Assembly: GCF_002920915.1 (NCBI RefSeq)
Contig: NZ_PQVF01000005.1
Location: forward strand, 186,001 to 250,000
DNA length: 64,000 nt
Source of the DNA: Solitalea longa
GTDB taxonomy: Bacteria > Bacteroidota > Bacteroidia > Sphingobacteriales > Sphingobacteriaceae
Reading direction: 5' to 3'
The notes under the pieces were generated by a model. That model was not told the origin of the DNA. It saw only the letters and a list, made by a program, of their open reading frames with translations, and searched no databases. The position numbers and the translations under genes are program-made. Shown here in pieces: positions 10,993 to 20,900 of this stretch (position 1 is the stretch's first letter; each line of letters begins with the position of its first letter).

Positions 10993-11040
10993 CTATTTAG
11001 CAAACCAAACTTTTTTCTGTAAATCGTCTCCAATTGCACC
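10993..11040 (-). pseudogene. Remnant of a susD C-terminus
   Basis: Read on the minus strand, 11040 to 10993 encodes GAIGDDLQKKVWFAK and a TAG stop. The three complete neighbours of the same subfamily end GGDALTSRVWWDK, ADKVSTNVWWDK... and TDVKVWWGK, so the spacing of the Gly/Asp-rich stretch and the KVW(W/F)xK end matches. Upstream in the same frame comes a TAA at 11050-11052, and the rest of a susD cannot be found. It is followed by its own terminator. The best reading is the stump of a deleted SusCD pair, lost perhaps by recombination between tandem copies. The match is short, so chance is not excluded. Confidence 0.5.
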
Positions 11041-11184
11041 GGTTAATCTTTACCAGAACAGCAACCCAAGAATGGCCTGATTTGTCTTAAATAGCTCCAC
11101 AATCAAAGCCATCTTAAAGCCTGGGAACATCCTGCCCATTCCCTTATTGAAAGCACTAATCTCGACCTACCATTCCTAAATAAG

Positions 11185-11215
11185 AAAAGGAGTGCCGTAC
11201 CCCGACACTCCTTTT
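11185..11215 (-). terminator. Terminator of SusCD pair 2
   Basis: AAAAGGAGTG (11185-11194) pairs with CACTCCTTTT (11206-11215) around an 11-base loop, 22 bases past the susD stop. Confidence 0.85.
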
Positions 11216-11236
11216 ACTAACATTTTTTATTTCTAA

Positions 11237-12853
11237 TTATTGAACTGAAGAAGTACAATAGTTTTTGTCTTTATCCCACCATACATTGGTAGAAACTTTA
11301 TCAGCCCCTCCTAACAATTGAACACCAGCATTATAATTAGTTTGGTTGTTCAGAGACTCGCTTTGAGGAAAAATCTGACGACTTATAAAGTTCTTTGGAT
11401 CTTTAATATCAAATGTTGCAGGGAAAGTACCCGCACCCGGATCACGCTCTTTTGGCACATCAAAAGCAGGTAAATTTAATCTGCGTTTATCGTTCCAAGC
11501 CTGTAAAGAAACGTCAGGGAAATTAGCAATATACTTTTGAGTGATGATCTTCTCCAACTTTGTATTTCCTGCTCCGGTAGCATCATCATAACTAGCAGAA
11601 GTACCCCATGCATTTTTTGCATTTGAAGCTAAATATGAATTAACATTCCCTGCATTCCAAGCAGCAAAAGAGGCTTTCACACCGTTTTCATACCAAGTTT
11701 TTGCATCTGTCGCTATAAAACCGCGCTCAGCTGCTTCGGCTAACATAAAACACACTTCAGGATAAAGGAATAAATCAATTTTACGTTTATCACTTGAAAG
11801 TATATTAACTTCACTCATATAGGCATTAGTTGAGCCGATATTAACATGCTCACCTGTTGGCAAACCTGGATAAACCCCTACCCATTTTTTTCCAGTCACA
11901 CTCGGATCAAAATAGATCGAACCACGAGGATCGACATCAGAAGGATGGGTTTCCGCAGATCCTGCATATGCCACACCACCAATTCCGGTAAGAATTTTTT
12001 GGAAAGAACTGGTCATTACCATTTTCTCACCCCAACCAACCTGGTACATATAGTAATTATAAGCATTACCCCAACCTGTGGTACCAGCAATTTTGGCGTC
12101 ATTGCCTTGTTGCATTACTCCGGCGGCAAAAGCAGCTTCAGCTTGAGCCTTACATAATTGCGGATTTACCTCAGATACTTTCAAAGCCAAACGTAAACGC
12201 AACGAGTTTGCAAACTGTTTCCATTTAGTAATATCTCCGAAATAGATAGGATCTTCTGCTGTTAAGAAATCCTTTCCAGGGCTAAACTGTTTTACTGCGG
12301 CATCCAACTCAGCAAAGAAAAAGTTATACTGCGCTTCCAAAGATTCGTAAGCAGGATTTGCTTCGGCAGGACTCTTTGGAAAAGGAATTGGACCAAAAAA
12401 GTCAGTAGCTTGAGACTGAATATAAACTCTCCAAACTCTCGCCAAGGCAACACCGTTCTGAGCCATTGGATTATCCTTACCTTGAGCAATAACTGTATTT
12501 AATGTACTCAACCATTGGTAATGAGCTTTCCAATAGTCACCATTCCATCCTCCATTAGGCGTATAGTTTCGGGTTGTCCAGCCGCCAGATGGATTAATGT
12601 ATTGAGAATAAAAGTCGATGTTCAAATTTTTAATACGCTCATGCAAGTGAGCAGCGCCAACTAAACCTCCGTTTAATGTAAAATTCATGTCAACACCATA
12701 ACGTAAAACGGTACCAATTGTTGACTTGTTAAAATCATACATGTCAGCCGTTGGCTGGTTAGGGTTATCATTTAACCCATCCAGACCTTGCTCGCAACCC
12801 GTCAAAAGGACAACACCAGCAAGAATCCATGATGATAATATATATTTTTTCAT
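11237..12853 (-). CDS. SusD-like outer-membrane lipoprotein (SusD-like_2 type), pair 2
   Basis: 538 residues, somewhat longer than its neighbours. Lipobox VLLTGC (Cys20), then EQGLDGLNDNPNQPT, the subfamily's opening. Mid-protein motifs TDFFGPIPFPKSPAE, WKQFANSLRLRLALKV and FLYPEVCFMLAEAAERG correspond to the helical SusD core. The shared NVWWDK comes near the end but is followed by ten further residues (DKNYCTSSVQ at the very end), a small C-terminal extension not seen in pairs 1 and 3. It lies 13 bases after its susC. It should cap the SusC barrel and bring the ligand in. Ligand unknown. Confidence 0.9.
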   Translation of the reverse strand: MKKYILSSWILAGVVLLTGCEQGLDGLNDNPNQPTADMYDFNKSTIGTVLRYGVDMNFTLNGGLVGAAHLHERIKNLNIDFYSQYINPSGGWTTRNYTPNGGWNGDYWKAHYQWLSTLNTVIAQGKDNPMAQNGVALARVWRVYIQSQATDFFGPIPFPKSPAEANPAYESLEAQYNFFFAELDAAVKQFSPGKDFLTAEDPIYFGDITKWKQFANSLRLRLALKVSEVNPQLCKAQAEAAFAAGVMQQGNDAKIAGTTGWGNAYNYYMYQVGWGEKMVMTSSFQKILTGIGGVAYAGSAETHPSDVDPRGSIYFDPSVTGKKWVGVYPGLPTGEHVNIGSTNAYMSEVNILSSDKRKIDLFLYPEVCFMLAEAAERGFIATDAKTWYENGVKASFAAWNAGNVNSYLASNAKNAWGTSASYDDATGAGNTKLEKIITQKYIANFPDVSLQAWNDKRRLNLPAFDVPKERDPGAGTFPATFDIKDPKNFISRQIFPQSESLNNQTNYNAGVQLLGGADKVSTNVWWDKDKNYCTSSVQ

Positions 12854-12866
12854 ATTAGTTTACTTA

Positions 12867-15800
12867 TTAGAATATCACGTTAAGATTAAAACCAACGCTG
12901 CGTAAAGTTGGCATACTACCAAACTCAATACCTTGCGCATTACTATTTGAGTATCCTGCCTCAGGATCAAAGCCTTTAGTTTTGCTATAGATCATGAATG
13001 CATTACGTGCTACCAGACTCAATTTAGCTGAAGAAAAAGGAGATTTGCTCATTAGGCCTTTTGGTAAAGAATAACCTAAAGAAACTTCACGTAAACGAAC
13101 ATTCGTAGCATCATAGATCCAAGGTTCAGTTCCATTGCCTAATCTGCCCCAATAAAGTTCTGCTTTTGTCTCAACTGTGTTCGGGGTCCCCCCAGCAGTT
13201 ACACCTTTTACCAACATTTTATCACGTCCCTCTAAAGTTTCCTTCAAAGTTCCAGCAGTCATCCCATTATTTATAGAACCCATATACACTTCACCACCAT
13301 AACGCATATCTACTTGGAAGCCCAAATCAAAGTTGCCATAAGTAAAGTTGTTATTTAATCCGGCCATCCACTTAGGATTGAAATTGCCTAATTTTTCAAA
13401 TTCAGTACCGAATGTTGGTAATCCTTTATCGTCTACAACAATGTTGTTTTTATCATCTCTTACATATTTACGTCCATAAAGGTCACCATAAGCGCCACCT
13501 TCTTTAGCTGTAATTTGCAAGAAGCCATTAGTACTATTGTCGTTTAGCAATTGAACTTTAGTATCTTCTGTCAATTTCACGATTTTATTAGTATTCTTCG
13601 CGAAATTAAGAGCCACGTTCCAATCCAGTTTTTCAGTTTTAACCGGGTTAGCAGAAAGAACAACCTCAATACCTTTGTTGTTAACTAAACCAGCATTCTT
13701 GTAATGGAATTCATATCCATCAGAACCTGAACTCTGAACTTTTAAGATTTGATTTTTAGAATCTTTATTATAGTATCCTAAATCAAGACCAATTCTGTTA
13801 TGTAAAGCCTTTAACTCTAAACCAAACTCATAAGATTCAACAAGCTCATTTTTAAGATCATACAATGCTTTTGTATTTGAAGCATTAGAGTTTATGATTT
13901 GGATAATGTTTCCGTTTTGATCAGTTACATTCTTTACAGTAATGTTCATGTAATTCATCAACTGGTAAGCAGCTGCATCGTTACCAACCTGAGCCCATGA
14001 TGCACGTAATTTACCATATGATATTGGGCCTAAGTTTTTGCCGTTACGTTCAAGCATTTCTGAGAAAACCCAACTTGAACTTAGAGATGGATAGAAGAAT
14101 GAACGATTTTCCGGAGAAAGGGTTGAAGTCCAGTCATTTCTTCCTGATAAATCCAAATAAAGGAAGTTTTTATAGCCGAATGAAGCTGTTCCGTATAATG
14201 AGTTAATACGTTTTAAAGTATGAGCATCATTAACGGTTGGAACAAGGCTATTAGTAAGGTTGAAGAAATTTGGAATAAGTAACCCGTTTGAGTTAGAAAA
14301 CAAAAGGTCAGTTCTTTGGTACATGGTGTTACCACCTGCTGTTGCATTAAAGCTAACTGATGAAGAAATAGGCTTGTTAACTGAGAAAAGTACATCCGTG
14401 TTTGATTCGCTATACTTATCATCAGTAACATTGTATGTACCCGACTGTTCCCAATATGGAGTATTAGTTGCCTGACGTAAATTATACTGTCCAGTATACA
14501 TATCCAAGCCTTGACGAACCTGAACGTTGAACCATTGTGTGAAATCGTATTTAAACGATACAAAGCCCATTGAACGGTTACGACGGTCGTCGTTTGTATT
14601 ATTGTAAGCCGCCCAGTATGGATTTCTTACTAATCCGCTATAATTAGACGTCCAAGATAAAGGTTTACCAGAAACATCTGCTCCGTCAACACTTGTACCT
14701 GAAGGGAAAGCATAATTCGCTGTAGATTTTAAATCAGTAAAATGTACTGAACGAGGCATGATCAGATAATTTCTAAAAATATTATCTGGATCGGCAGCAA
14801 CTTTTGTTCTGTTTTCTGTTTTCTGATTTGAGAATGAAATTTTAGCATCTACAGAGAACTTTTCATTCAATTTGCCTGTTCCTCTTAAGGTAAATGAGGT
14901 CTTGTTAAAGCCACTGTTTGGAACGATACCTTTGTTATCATTTCTTGTTAACGCAGCACGGAAGGTTGTATTCTCATTCCCTGTTGCCATTTCAAATGAA
15001 TTGGTTAACGTAGTACCGGTTTGAATAAAATCAGAAAGATTATTGGCTCCTGGAGAATAAGCTACACTTTTACCAGTGTAATCAGTCACTTTCTGACCAT
15101 CCATTTTACCACCCCAGCTTGCCGCTGCATTTTTATCAAACGCTCCGCTAACACCTTGTCCGTAAACATTCTGGTATTCAGGAGTTTGCATAGGGTTATC
15201 AAAGGTCAGGTTTGCATTATAAGCTAAAGAAACACCGCCTTTTTTACCCTTTTTAGTGGTAAACATAATTACACCGTTACCAGCACGAGAACCGTAAAGA
15301 GCGGCCGCAGCAGGTCCTTTTAAAACAGACACTGATTCGATATCATCACTGGATACATCATTGATACCAGATCCTTTATCAATTGATTTATTACCCCAGA
15401 AATCTGCTGTAGCGCCTGAAAAGTTATCAATAGGAACTCCATCAACAACAATTAGCGGCTGATTGTTACTTCCCAAAGAACTATTTCCACGAAGAACGAT
15501 TCTTGAAGAACCGGTTGGACCGTTACCATTCTGTTTAATTTGCAAACCTGCAACTTTACCAGAAAGTGTACTTACCACATTTGGATCTTTAACACGGGTT
15601 AAATCATCACCTTTAACTTCAGATACAGAATAACCTAAAGCTTTTTTCTCTCTTTTAATACCTAACGCCGCCACAACAACTTCACCAAGTTGTTTTGAAT
15701 CTGAAACCAAGGCAACGTTTACAGTAGCTTGGGTACCAAGCTTAACTTCTTTTATGGCATATCCCACAAATGAAAAAACTAAGGTGCTGCCAGTAGCTGC

Positions 15801-15992
15801 AGAGATGGAGTACTTACCATCAATATCAGTTTGGGCAGCCATAGTTGTGCCTTTTACCATGATGGTAACCGAAGGCAGCGGCTGATTGTCTTCGGCCGAA
15901 GTAACCGTACCCGTTATGGTACGATTCTGGGCTGACGCTACTGTTGTGATAAGCAACAATAGAGACATGAGTTTAAGTAGCAATTGTTTCAT
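12867..15992 (-). CDS. SusC/RagA family TonB-dependent porin, pair 2
   Basis: 1041 residues. Signal peptide ending VASAQ (about residue 22); regulatory-like domain about 23-95 (TITGTVTSAEDNQP, VGYAIKEVKLG); QLGEVVVAALGIKREKKALG joint; plug with VSTLSGKVAGLQI, IVLRGNSSL, PLIVVDGVPIDN and LYGSRAGNGVIMFTTKKG; barrel ending in LNVIF. No STN domain. The AALGIKREKKALGY stretch, shared in form with pairs 1 and 3, marks these three as one SusC subclass that travels with SusD-like_2 lipoproteins. First gene of a two-gene operon. Confidence 0.93.
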   Translation of the reverse strand: MKQLLLKLMSLLLLITTVASAQNRTITGTVTSAEDNQPLPSVTIMVKGTTMAAQTDIDGKYSISAATGSTLVFSFVGYAIKEVKLGTQATVNVALVSDSKQLGEVVVAALGIKREKKALGYSVSEVKGDDLTRVKDPNVVSTLSGKVAGLQIKQNGNGPTGSSRIVLRGNSSLGSNNQPLIVVDGVPIDNFSGATADFWGNKSIDKGSGINDVSSDDIESVSVLKGPAAAALYGSRAGNGVIMFTTKKGKKGGVSLAYNANLTFDNPMQTPEYQNVYGQGVSGAFDKNAAASWGGKMDGQKVTDYTGKSVAYSPGANNLSDFIQTGTTLTNSFEMATGNENTTFRAALTRNDNKGIVPNSGFNKTSFTLRGTGKLNEKFSVDAKISFSNQKTENRTKVAADPDNIFRNYLIMPRSVHFTDLKSTANYAFPSGTSVDGADVSGKPLSWTSNYSGLVRNPYWAAYNNTNDDRRNRSMGFVSFKYDFTQWFNVQVRQGLDMYTGQYNLRQATNTPYWEQSGTYNVTDDKYSESNTDVLFSVNKPISSSVSFNATAGGNTMYQRTDLLFSNSNGLLIPNFFNLTNSLVPTVNDAHTLKRINSLYGTASFGYKNFLYLDLSGRNDWTSTLSPENRSFFYPSLSSSWVFSEMLERNGKNLGPISYGKLRASWAQVGNDAAAYQLMNYMNITVKNVTDQNGNIIQIINSNASNTKALYDLKNELVESYEFGLELKALHNRIGLDLGYYNKDSKNQILKVQSSGSDGYEFHYKNAGLVNNKGIEVVLSANPVKTEKLDWNVALNFAKNTNKIVKLTEDTKVQLLNDNSTNGFLQITAKEGGAYGDLYGRKYVRDDKNNIVVDDKGLPTFGTEFEKLGNFNPKWMAGLNNNFTYGNFDLGFQVDMRYGGEVYMGSINNGMTAGTLKETLEGRDKMLVKGVTAGGTPNTVETKAELYWGRLGNGTEPWIYDATNVRLREVSLGYSLPKGLMSKSPFSSAKLSLVARNAFMIYSKTKGFDPEAGYSNSNAQGIEFGSMPTLRSVGFNLNVIF

Positions 15993-16372
15993 ACGATTGG
16001 AAATATTTATTACTCGTAAAATTATATTTTTTTTATAAACAACAAAAAAAAATTAAATTTTTTGCAAATGTTCCCAATCCAGTTAAATATTTTATTAAAC
16101 AATATGCTTATAACTATTTCTATTACAAGAAATAATGGTGTTTGAACCCGAAATTGATGTGTAGAAATTACACCTTTGACTTTCTCTAAAATGAGCCCTA
16201 ATTCTTTGTTTTATTGAAGCTTAGCTAAACTAACTGGCACCTAAAATGCTTAAAAAGTAAATTTTTTTAGACCTGCATAATTTCTAATAGAGCAAACTGG
16301 CCGCTTATTTTAACTATTACTATAAAAAAGGCCGGTTATTTAAACCAGCCTTTTCTATAGTTATCAGAAAAC
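15993..16372. other. 380-base spacer between SusCD pairs 2 and 3
   Basis: Very AT-rich leader of susC pair 2, including a long A/T tract near 16025-16060. It contains a short palindrome, GTGTA-gaaat-TACAC (16159-16173), which could be an operator, and the terminator of susD pair 3 at 16326-16354. No gene seen. Confidence 0.5.
16326..16354 (-). terminator. Terminator of SusCD pair 3
   Basis: AAAAGGC-C-GGTT pairs with AACC-A-GCCTTTT around a 5-base loop, with a single mismatch. The A-run is a U-tract on the minus strand, 19 bases past the susD stop. Confidence 0.8.
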
Positions 16373-17905
16373 TTATTTATCCCACCAAACTCTACTTGTT
16401 AATGCATCTCCGCCAGATAAAGCAGCAACTGCACCATCATAATTAGCCTTATTTACAGACTGCTCTGCAACTGGATAGGTAAATCGCCTTGGAATGGTGG
16501 CTCCAATAACAGAAGTTGGGTAATTTGTTGGAACCAAAACAGGAAAACCGGTTCTCCTCCAGTTAGCATATGACTCATAGAAATTATAAGTTCCTCCGCA
16601 AGTGGCCCAAATTTGTTCATTGATGTCTTGTTCCGGATTACTTAATGATAAACCATTAGCATAAGCATCTGCGCCAGCTAAGTCAACAGCAATACCATAA
16701 TGAACAAATGAACGAATTCCTAAAGCAACACCTTTCTTGAAATAGGTGGCTGCATCGCCTGAAATAAAACCACGTTGAACTGCATCTGCGGCTAGAAGTT
16801 GTGCTTCTGATGCCGTCATAAAAAAAGTTGGACTTTCATACAATAAGGTTTTGGTGGCAGGTTGAACATAGCCATCTAATGAGCCTGGGTATCCTGGCGC
16901 AGTTTCAATACTCTGAACACCTCCCAAATCATATCCGTTAGGCATACCTATTGAAGAAGCTGTTGCCGCAGCACCAGTTGCAGGGTTTTCTGCAAATAGG
17001 GCTAATCTTGGATCTCCTTTCGCTTTTAACCAATTTACAAAAGTAGCTGAAACACGGTCTGCACTTCGTTCATAACCTTGTAATATTACTTGCGATACTC
17101 TGTTTTTAGTTAATCGATCACCTGATTCATCTCCAAAAACAATGGCATCCTGATTTTCATTGTCTAAAATCCCTCTCCCAATTGCCTTTGCTGCATACGT
17201 CTTTGCATTTGTAGCATCCACCTTAATTAAACGCATAGCTAAACGCAGTTCCAGTGAATTAGCAAGCTTTTTCCAATTTTCGATATTTCCATTGTAAACC
17301 AGGTCATTATTTACGACTCCACCGTTAGCTGCATCCAAGGCTTGAGCAGCCTCATCAAGCTCCTTCAACATATCCATGTAGATATCTTGCTGTTTATCAT
17401 AAACTGGTGTCAGAACCTGATCATAATAGCCTCGGCCGGCCTGAAAATAAGGGACATCACCATACAAGTCGGTTATACGATGAAAAGTAAACACTTTCAT
17501 TATTCTGGCAACCTGGTAAAGGTTAGCATATTGAGGTTTATCTTTAGATAATGCTAGTAAATCAACAACCGCTTTAACTTGCTCTGAATATGATTTTTCC
17601 CAATAGGCTGATAAATATGCATCATTTCTTCTGCTTTTATCGCCTACCCAATAACCATTTACCGAGGCAAGCTGTTGGGTCATCATGGAGCAATAGATCA
17701 GATTGGCTCGCCATGTTTCATATGAAAAGTCTGTTGACCCCGTATAGGTTACCTGAGAATTTGATAGCAGTAAATTCGGATCAATAGTTTGACTTGATGC
17801 TCCTGTAGGATCTGTATTTAGATCTACGAAATCACCGGTACAACTAGCCGTTACAACAGTAATGGCACCGACTATAAAGAGCAGTTTTCTATATATCTTT
17901 TTCAT
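16373..17905 (-). CDS. SusD-like outer-membrane lipoprotein (SusD-like_2 type), pair 3
   Basis: 510 residues. Lipobox VVTASC (Cys22), then TGDFVDLNTDPTGAS. Family features are the ITDLYGDVPYFQAGRG motif, WKKLANSLELRLAMRL, and the terminal GGDALTSRVWWDK. It follows its susC by 34 bases and is followed by a terminator. Surface-exposed substrate-binding partner of the SusC of pair 3. No associated enzyme, so the ligand is not predictable. The three SusD-like_2 proteins of this region are clearly different in sequence outside the motifs, so they are old paralogues and not a recent duplication. Confidence 0.9.
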   Translation of the reverse strand: MKKIYRKLLFIVGAITVVTASCTGDFVDLNTDPTGASSQTIDPNLLLSNSQVTYTGSTDFSYETWRANLIYCSMMTQQLASVNGYWVGDKSRRNDAYLSAYWEKSYSEQVKAVVDLLALSKDKPQYANLYQVARIMKVFTFHRITDLYGDVPYFQAGRGYYDQVLTPVYDKQQDIYMDMLKELDEAAQALDAANGGVVNNDLVYNGNIENWKKLANSLELRLAMRLIKVDATNAKTYAAKAIGRGILDNENQDAIVFGDESGDRLTKNRVSQVILQGYERSADRVSATFVNWLKAKGDPRLALFAENPATGAAATASSIGMPNGYDLGGVQSIETAPGYPGSLDGYVQPATKTLLYESPTFFMTASEAQLLAADAVQRGFISGDAATYFKKGVALGIRSFVHYGIAVDLAGADAYANGLSLSNPEQDINEQIWATCGGTYNFYESYANWRRTGFPVLVPTNYPTSVIGATIPRRFTYPVAEQSVNKANYDGAVAALSGGDALTSRVWWDK

Positions 17906-17939
17906 GAGAATTTCAATTTAAATAAATCATCATCCGATG

Positions 17940-20900
17940 TTAGAATTTGAAGTTTAAGTTTAAACCAAAACTTCTGGTTGAGGGAACTCCTCCGAGCTCC
18001 AAACCCTGAGCTGCTGTATTGTTGTAATTTGATTCAGGATCGATATTAGTGGTATGCTTCATTAATACGGCCAGGTTACGTGCCACGAAACTTATCTTTA
18101 ACCCCTGAATCTTATTGTTGAACATAGAAAGAGGAAAATCATAACCAAGAACTAGCTGACGTAATTTGATAAAGCTTGCATCTTCTACAAACTGGCCAGA
18201 TACGTTTGAGCCGAAGTTGGCATAATAGCTTTGAGCATCAAATCCTGCTTTATCCCTGTCAACTAATGTTTCCTGGGTTAATCCTGCTCCTGTTGCGTAC
18301 GCATTGGTGCCGGAAAAGATTTTAGCTCCCCATTTTCCATCTATCAGGAATGATAAATTAAAGTTTTTGTATTTGAATTCATTGCTTAAACCAGTGTTAT
18401 ACTTGTAGTTACCCGAACCATAAGCAATTAAATTTCCGCGTAATGGTACGCCATTTGGACCCTTTAAGATATTTCCACTTTCGTCCCTGCTATAATCAAA
18501 AGCCATGACCTGGGAGGCTTCCTTACCAACTATTTGCTGAATAAAGGCTGTTTCAGTACGCCCAATGCCAATTTGTATACTAGTTAAATCGCCGGCAAGA
18601 CTTTCAACTTTACTTTTATTCACTGATCCGTTAAGTGAAACATTCCAGGTGAAATCATTATTTCTAATTGGTGTTCCCGTTAATAGCAACTCCCATCCTG
18701 AGTTCGTTAACCTACCAACATTCAATACTGCTGAAGGGTAACCAGTTGCAACTGAGGTTGTAACTGGCACAATGTCATCATTGATCTTTTTATTATAATA
18801 AGTAAGATCGATTCCTAATCTGTTTTGGAAAAATTTAACTTCCGTTCCAGCTTCAAATTCCGTGATCGCTCTTGGTTTCAATTCGGCATTAGGAATTGAA
18901 CCATTGGTTATTTGTCCGATCGGGATTCCGTTGATAGTACCAGCAATATTATAGTTTAATGTTGTTTGATACGGAGAATCTCCTCCTCCACCAACTTCGG
19001 CATAGCCAACCCTCACTTTACCATAACTAAGTGTATTTGACTTTAAGAATTCTGAGAAGACGAATGAGCTGCTTACCGCAGGATATAAATAAGATACTTT
19101 ATCAGAACTAGGCGATGCCAGTGTTGAATACCAATCATTACGTAATGAAAGGTTCAAGTAGAGGAAATTTCTGTATCCCAAATCTGCCGTAGCATAAATA
19201 GAATTTATTCTGGATCTAAAATCAAAGTAAGAATTGGTTTTATTAGCTGTATTAGGTATAGTATATAAGAACGGAATTGAAAATGACGAACCGGAAATAT
19301 TAGTAATTTCATTGTCGCGCTTCATCATATTTGCACCGATATTAGCATCAAGTGTTAGATCTTTAGCTATCGCACGACTTACTCCTACCAATACATCAGC
19401 ATTTAACTCTGAGAAGCGCGAACTATTGTCTCTCATATCACCCAAATCACGATAGGCTGTACCCGTTGGAGTTACACTAGTAAACCGATCATTATAGGCA
19501 TCCTGTACTACACGACCCTGAACAAACAACCAATCAAATATGTTATAACGTAAACTTGCGTTAGCAATAATACGGTTACGATGAGTGTCATTCACAAATT
19601 TTGCCGATGCAAAGTAAGGGTTAGTTGTAAAGGTATTTCCTGTGAATTGAATTTCACTGCCGTCAGGATGGTATCCTGGTGCAAGAACCTGACTTGCCTG
19701 AATACTGTTAGCAACGAAAGCAATACCGAAGTTAGAGTTACCCGGTGCATCAGAGAGGCTTGGTCTATTTTTTGCATCCTCAATTGTATAATTTACAACT
19801 ACGTTTGCTGTTACTTTTTTACCTAGTTTAGCTGTTGATCCAAGATTAAAACTCCATCTGTCTAAAGAAGAATTAGGAATAACTCCATTATTATCCAATT
19901 TGCTGGCAGAGAAGCGGAAAGCAGCTGTTTCAGTACCGCCGTTTAAAGCGAGTGTATTGGTAAATGTTCCTCCTGTCCTATAAAAATCCTTTATATTATT
20001 TTTTTGGGCAACATAAGGTCTAGAAACTCCATCCAATTGGATAACACTTGAACCATCAAGCCGGGCACCCCAACTTGATGCTCCATCATTAAGTGCCTGC
20101 TCGACTGAAGTAGGTTTTAAGCCTTGATGACCAGAACCATAAACATATTGATAATTAGTAAAATCATTAATTTCATCAACCTGATAAGTTGTATTGAAAT
20201 CAACACCAATACCTTTTTGAGCCTTTCCGCTTTTGGTAGTGATCATAATTACTCCTGCACCGGCTCTTGACCCATACAAGGCAGCGGCAGCAGCACCTTT
20301 CAGCACACTAATTGATTCGATATCATCAGGGTTAATGTTTGAAATACCATCCCCTAAATCCGCACCGCCATATTGCCCCGCAGAACCTTCAGTGCTAGCG
20401 GTACCGGTGATTATGGCACTACCTGAATTGCTATTATTCATGGGAACCCCATTCAACACATATAATGGTTGTGATGAACCGGTTAATGAAGAAGAGCCCC
20501 TAATAATTACGTTTGCTGCACCTCCAGGACCTGAAGCAGGAGTTGCAACACTTACACCGGCAACTTTTCCGGCTAATGCATTTGCCACGTTAACTTCCCG
20601 GGCTTGTGTAAGTTCATCCCCCTTAACCTGGCCTGTGGCATAACCCACGCTTCGGGCTTCCTTTTTAATACCCAAGGCCGTTACTACCACCTCCCCCAAT
20701 TGCTTGGAGTTGAGCGACAAAGTGACATTGATAACATTGCTGGAGCCAAGTTTTACTTCTTTGGTTACATAGCCAACGTATGTGAACGCTAGCGTGGCTC
20801 CATCTGAAGCTTTGATGCTGTACTTGCCATCCAAATCGGTTTGAGTGGCAGTAGCGGTTCCCTTAACCACAACAGTCACCGACGGCATTGGTTGTTTGTC

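Larger units (their letters stand above)
10628..11236. other. 609-base spacer between SusCD pairs 1 and 2
   Basis: The left part (10628-10930) is AT-rich DNA upstream of susC pair 1 and should hold its promoter. Then follow a minus-strand terminator (10938-10959), a remnant of a susD C-terminus (10993-11040), about 125 bases with no recognisable gene, and the terminator of susD pair 2 (11185-11215). A 68-codon open frame at 10659-10865 looks spurious (Cys/Lys/Tyr-rich, no family). Confidence 0.6.

Noticed and set aside
16159-16173. GTGTA-gaaat-TACAC as an operator
   Set aside because: A 5-bp repeat is expected by chance in this AT-rich spacer; noted only in the spacer entry.
19581-19826. Antisense frames inside susC pair 3 and similar shadows inside other genes
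   Set aside because: They lie opposite or out of frame with strongly supported genes and have no motif.
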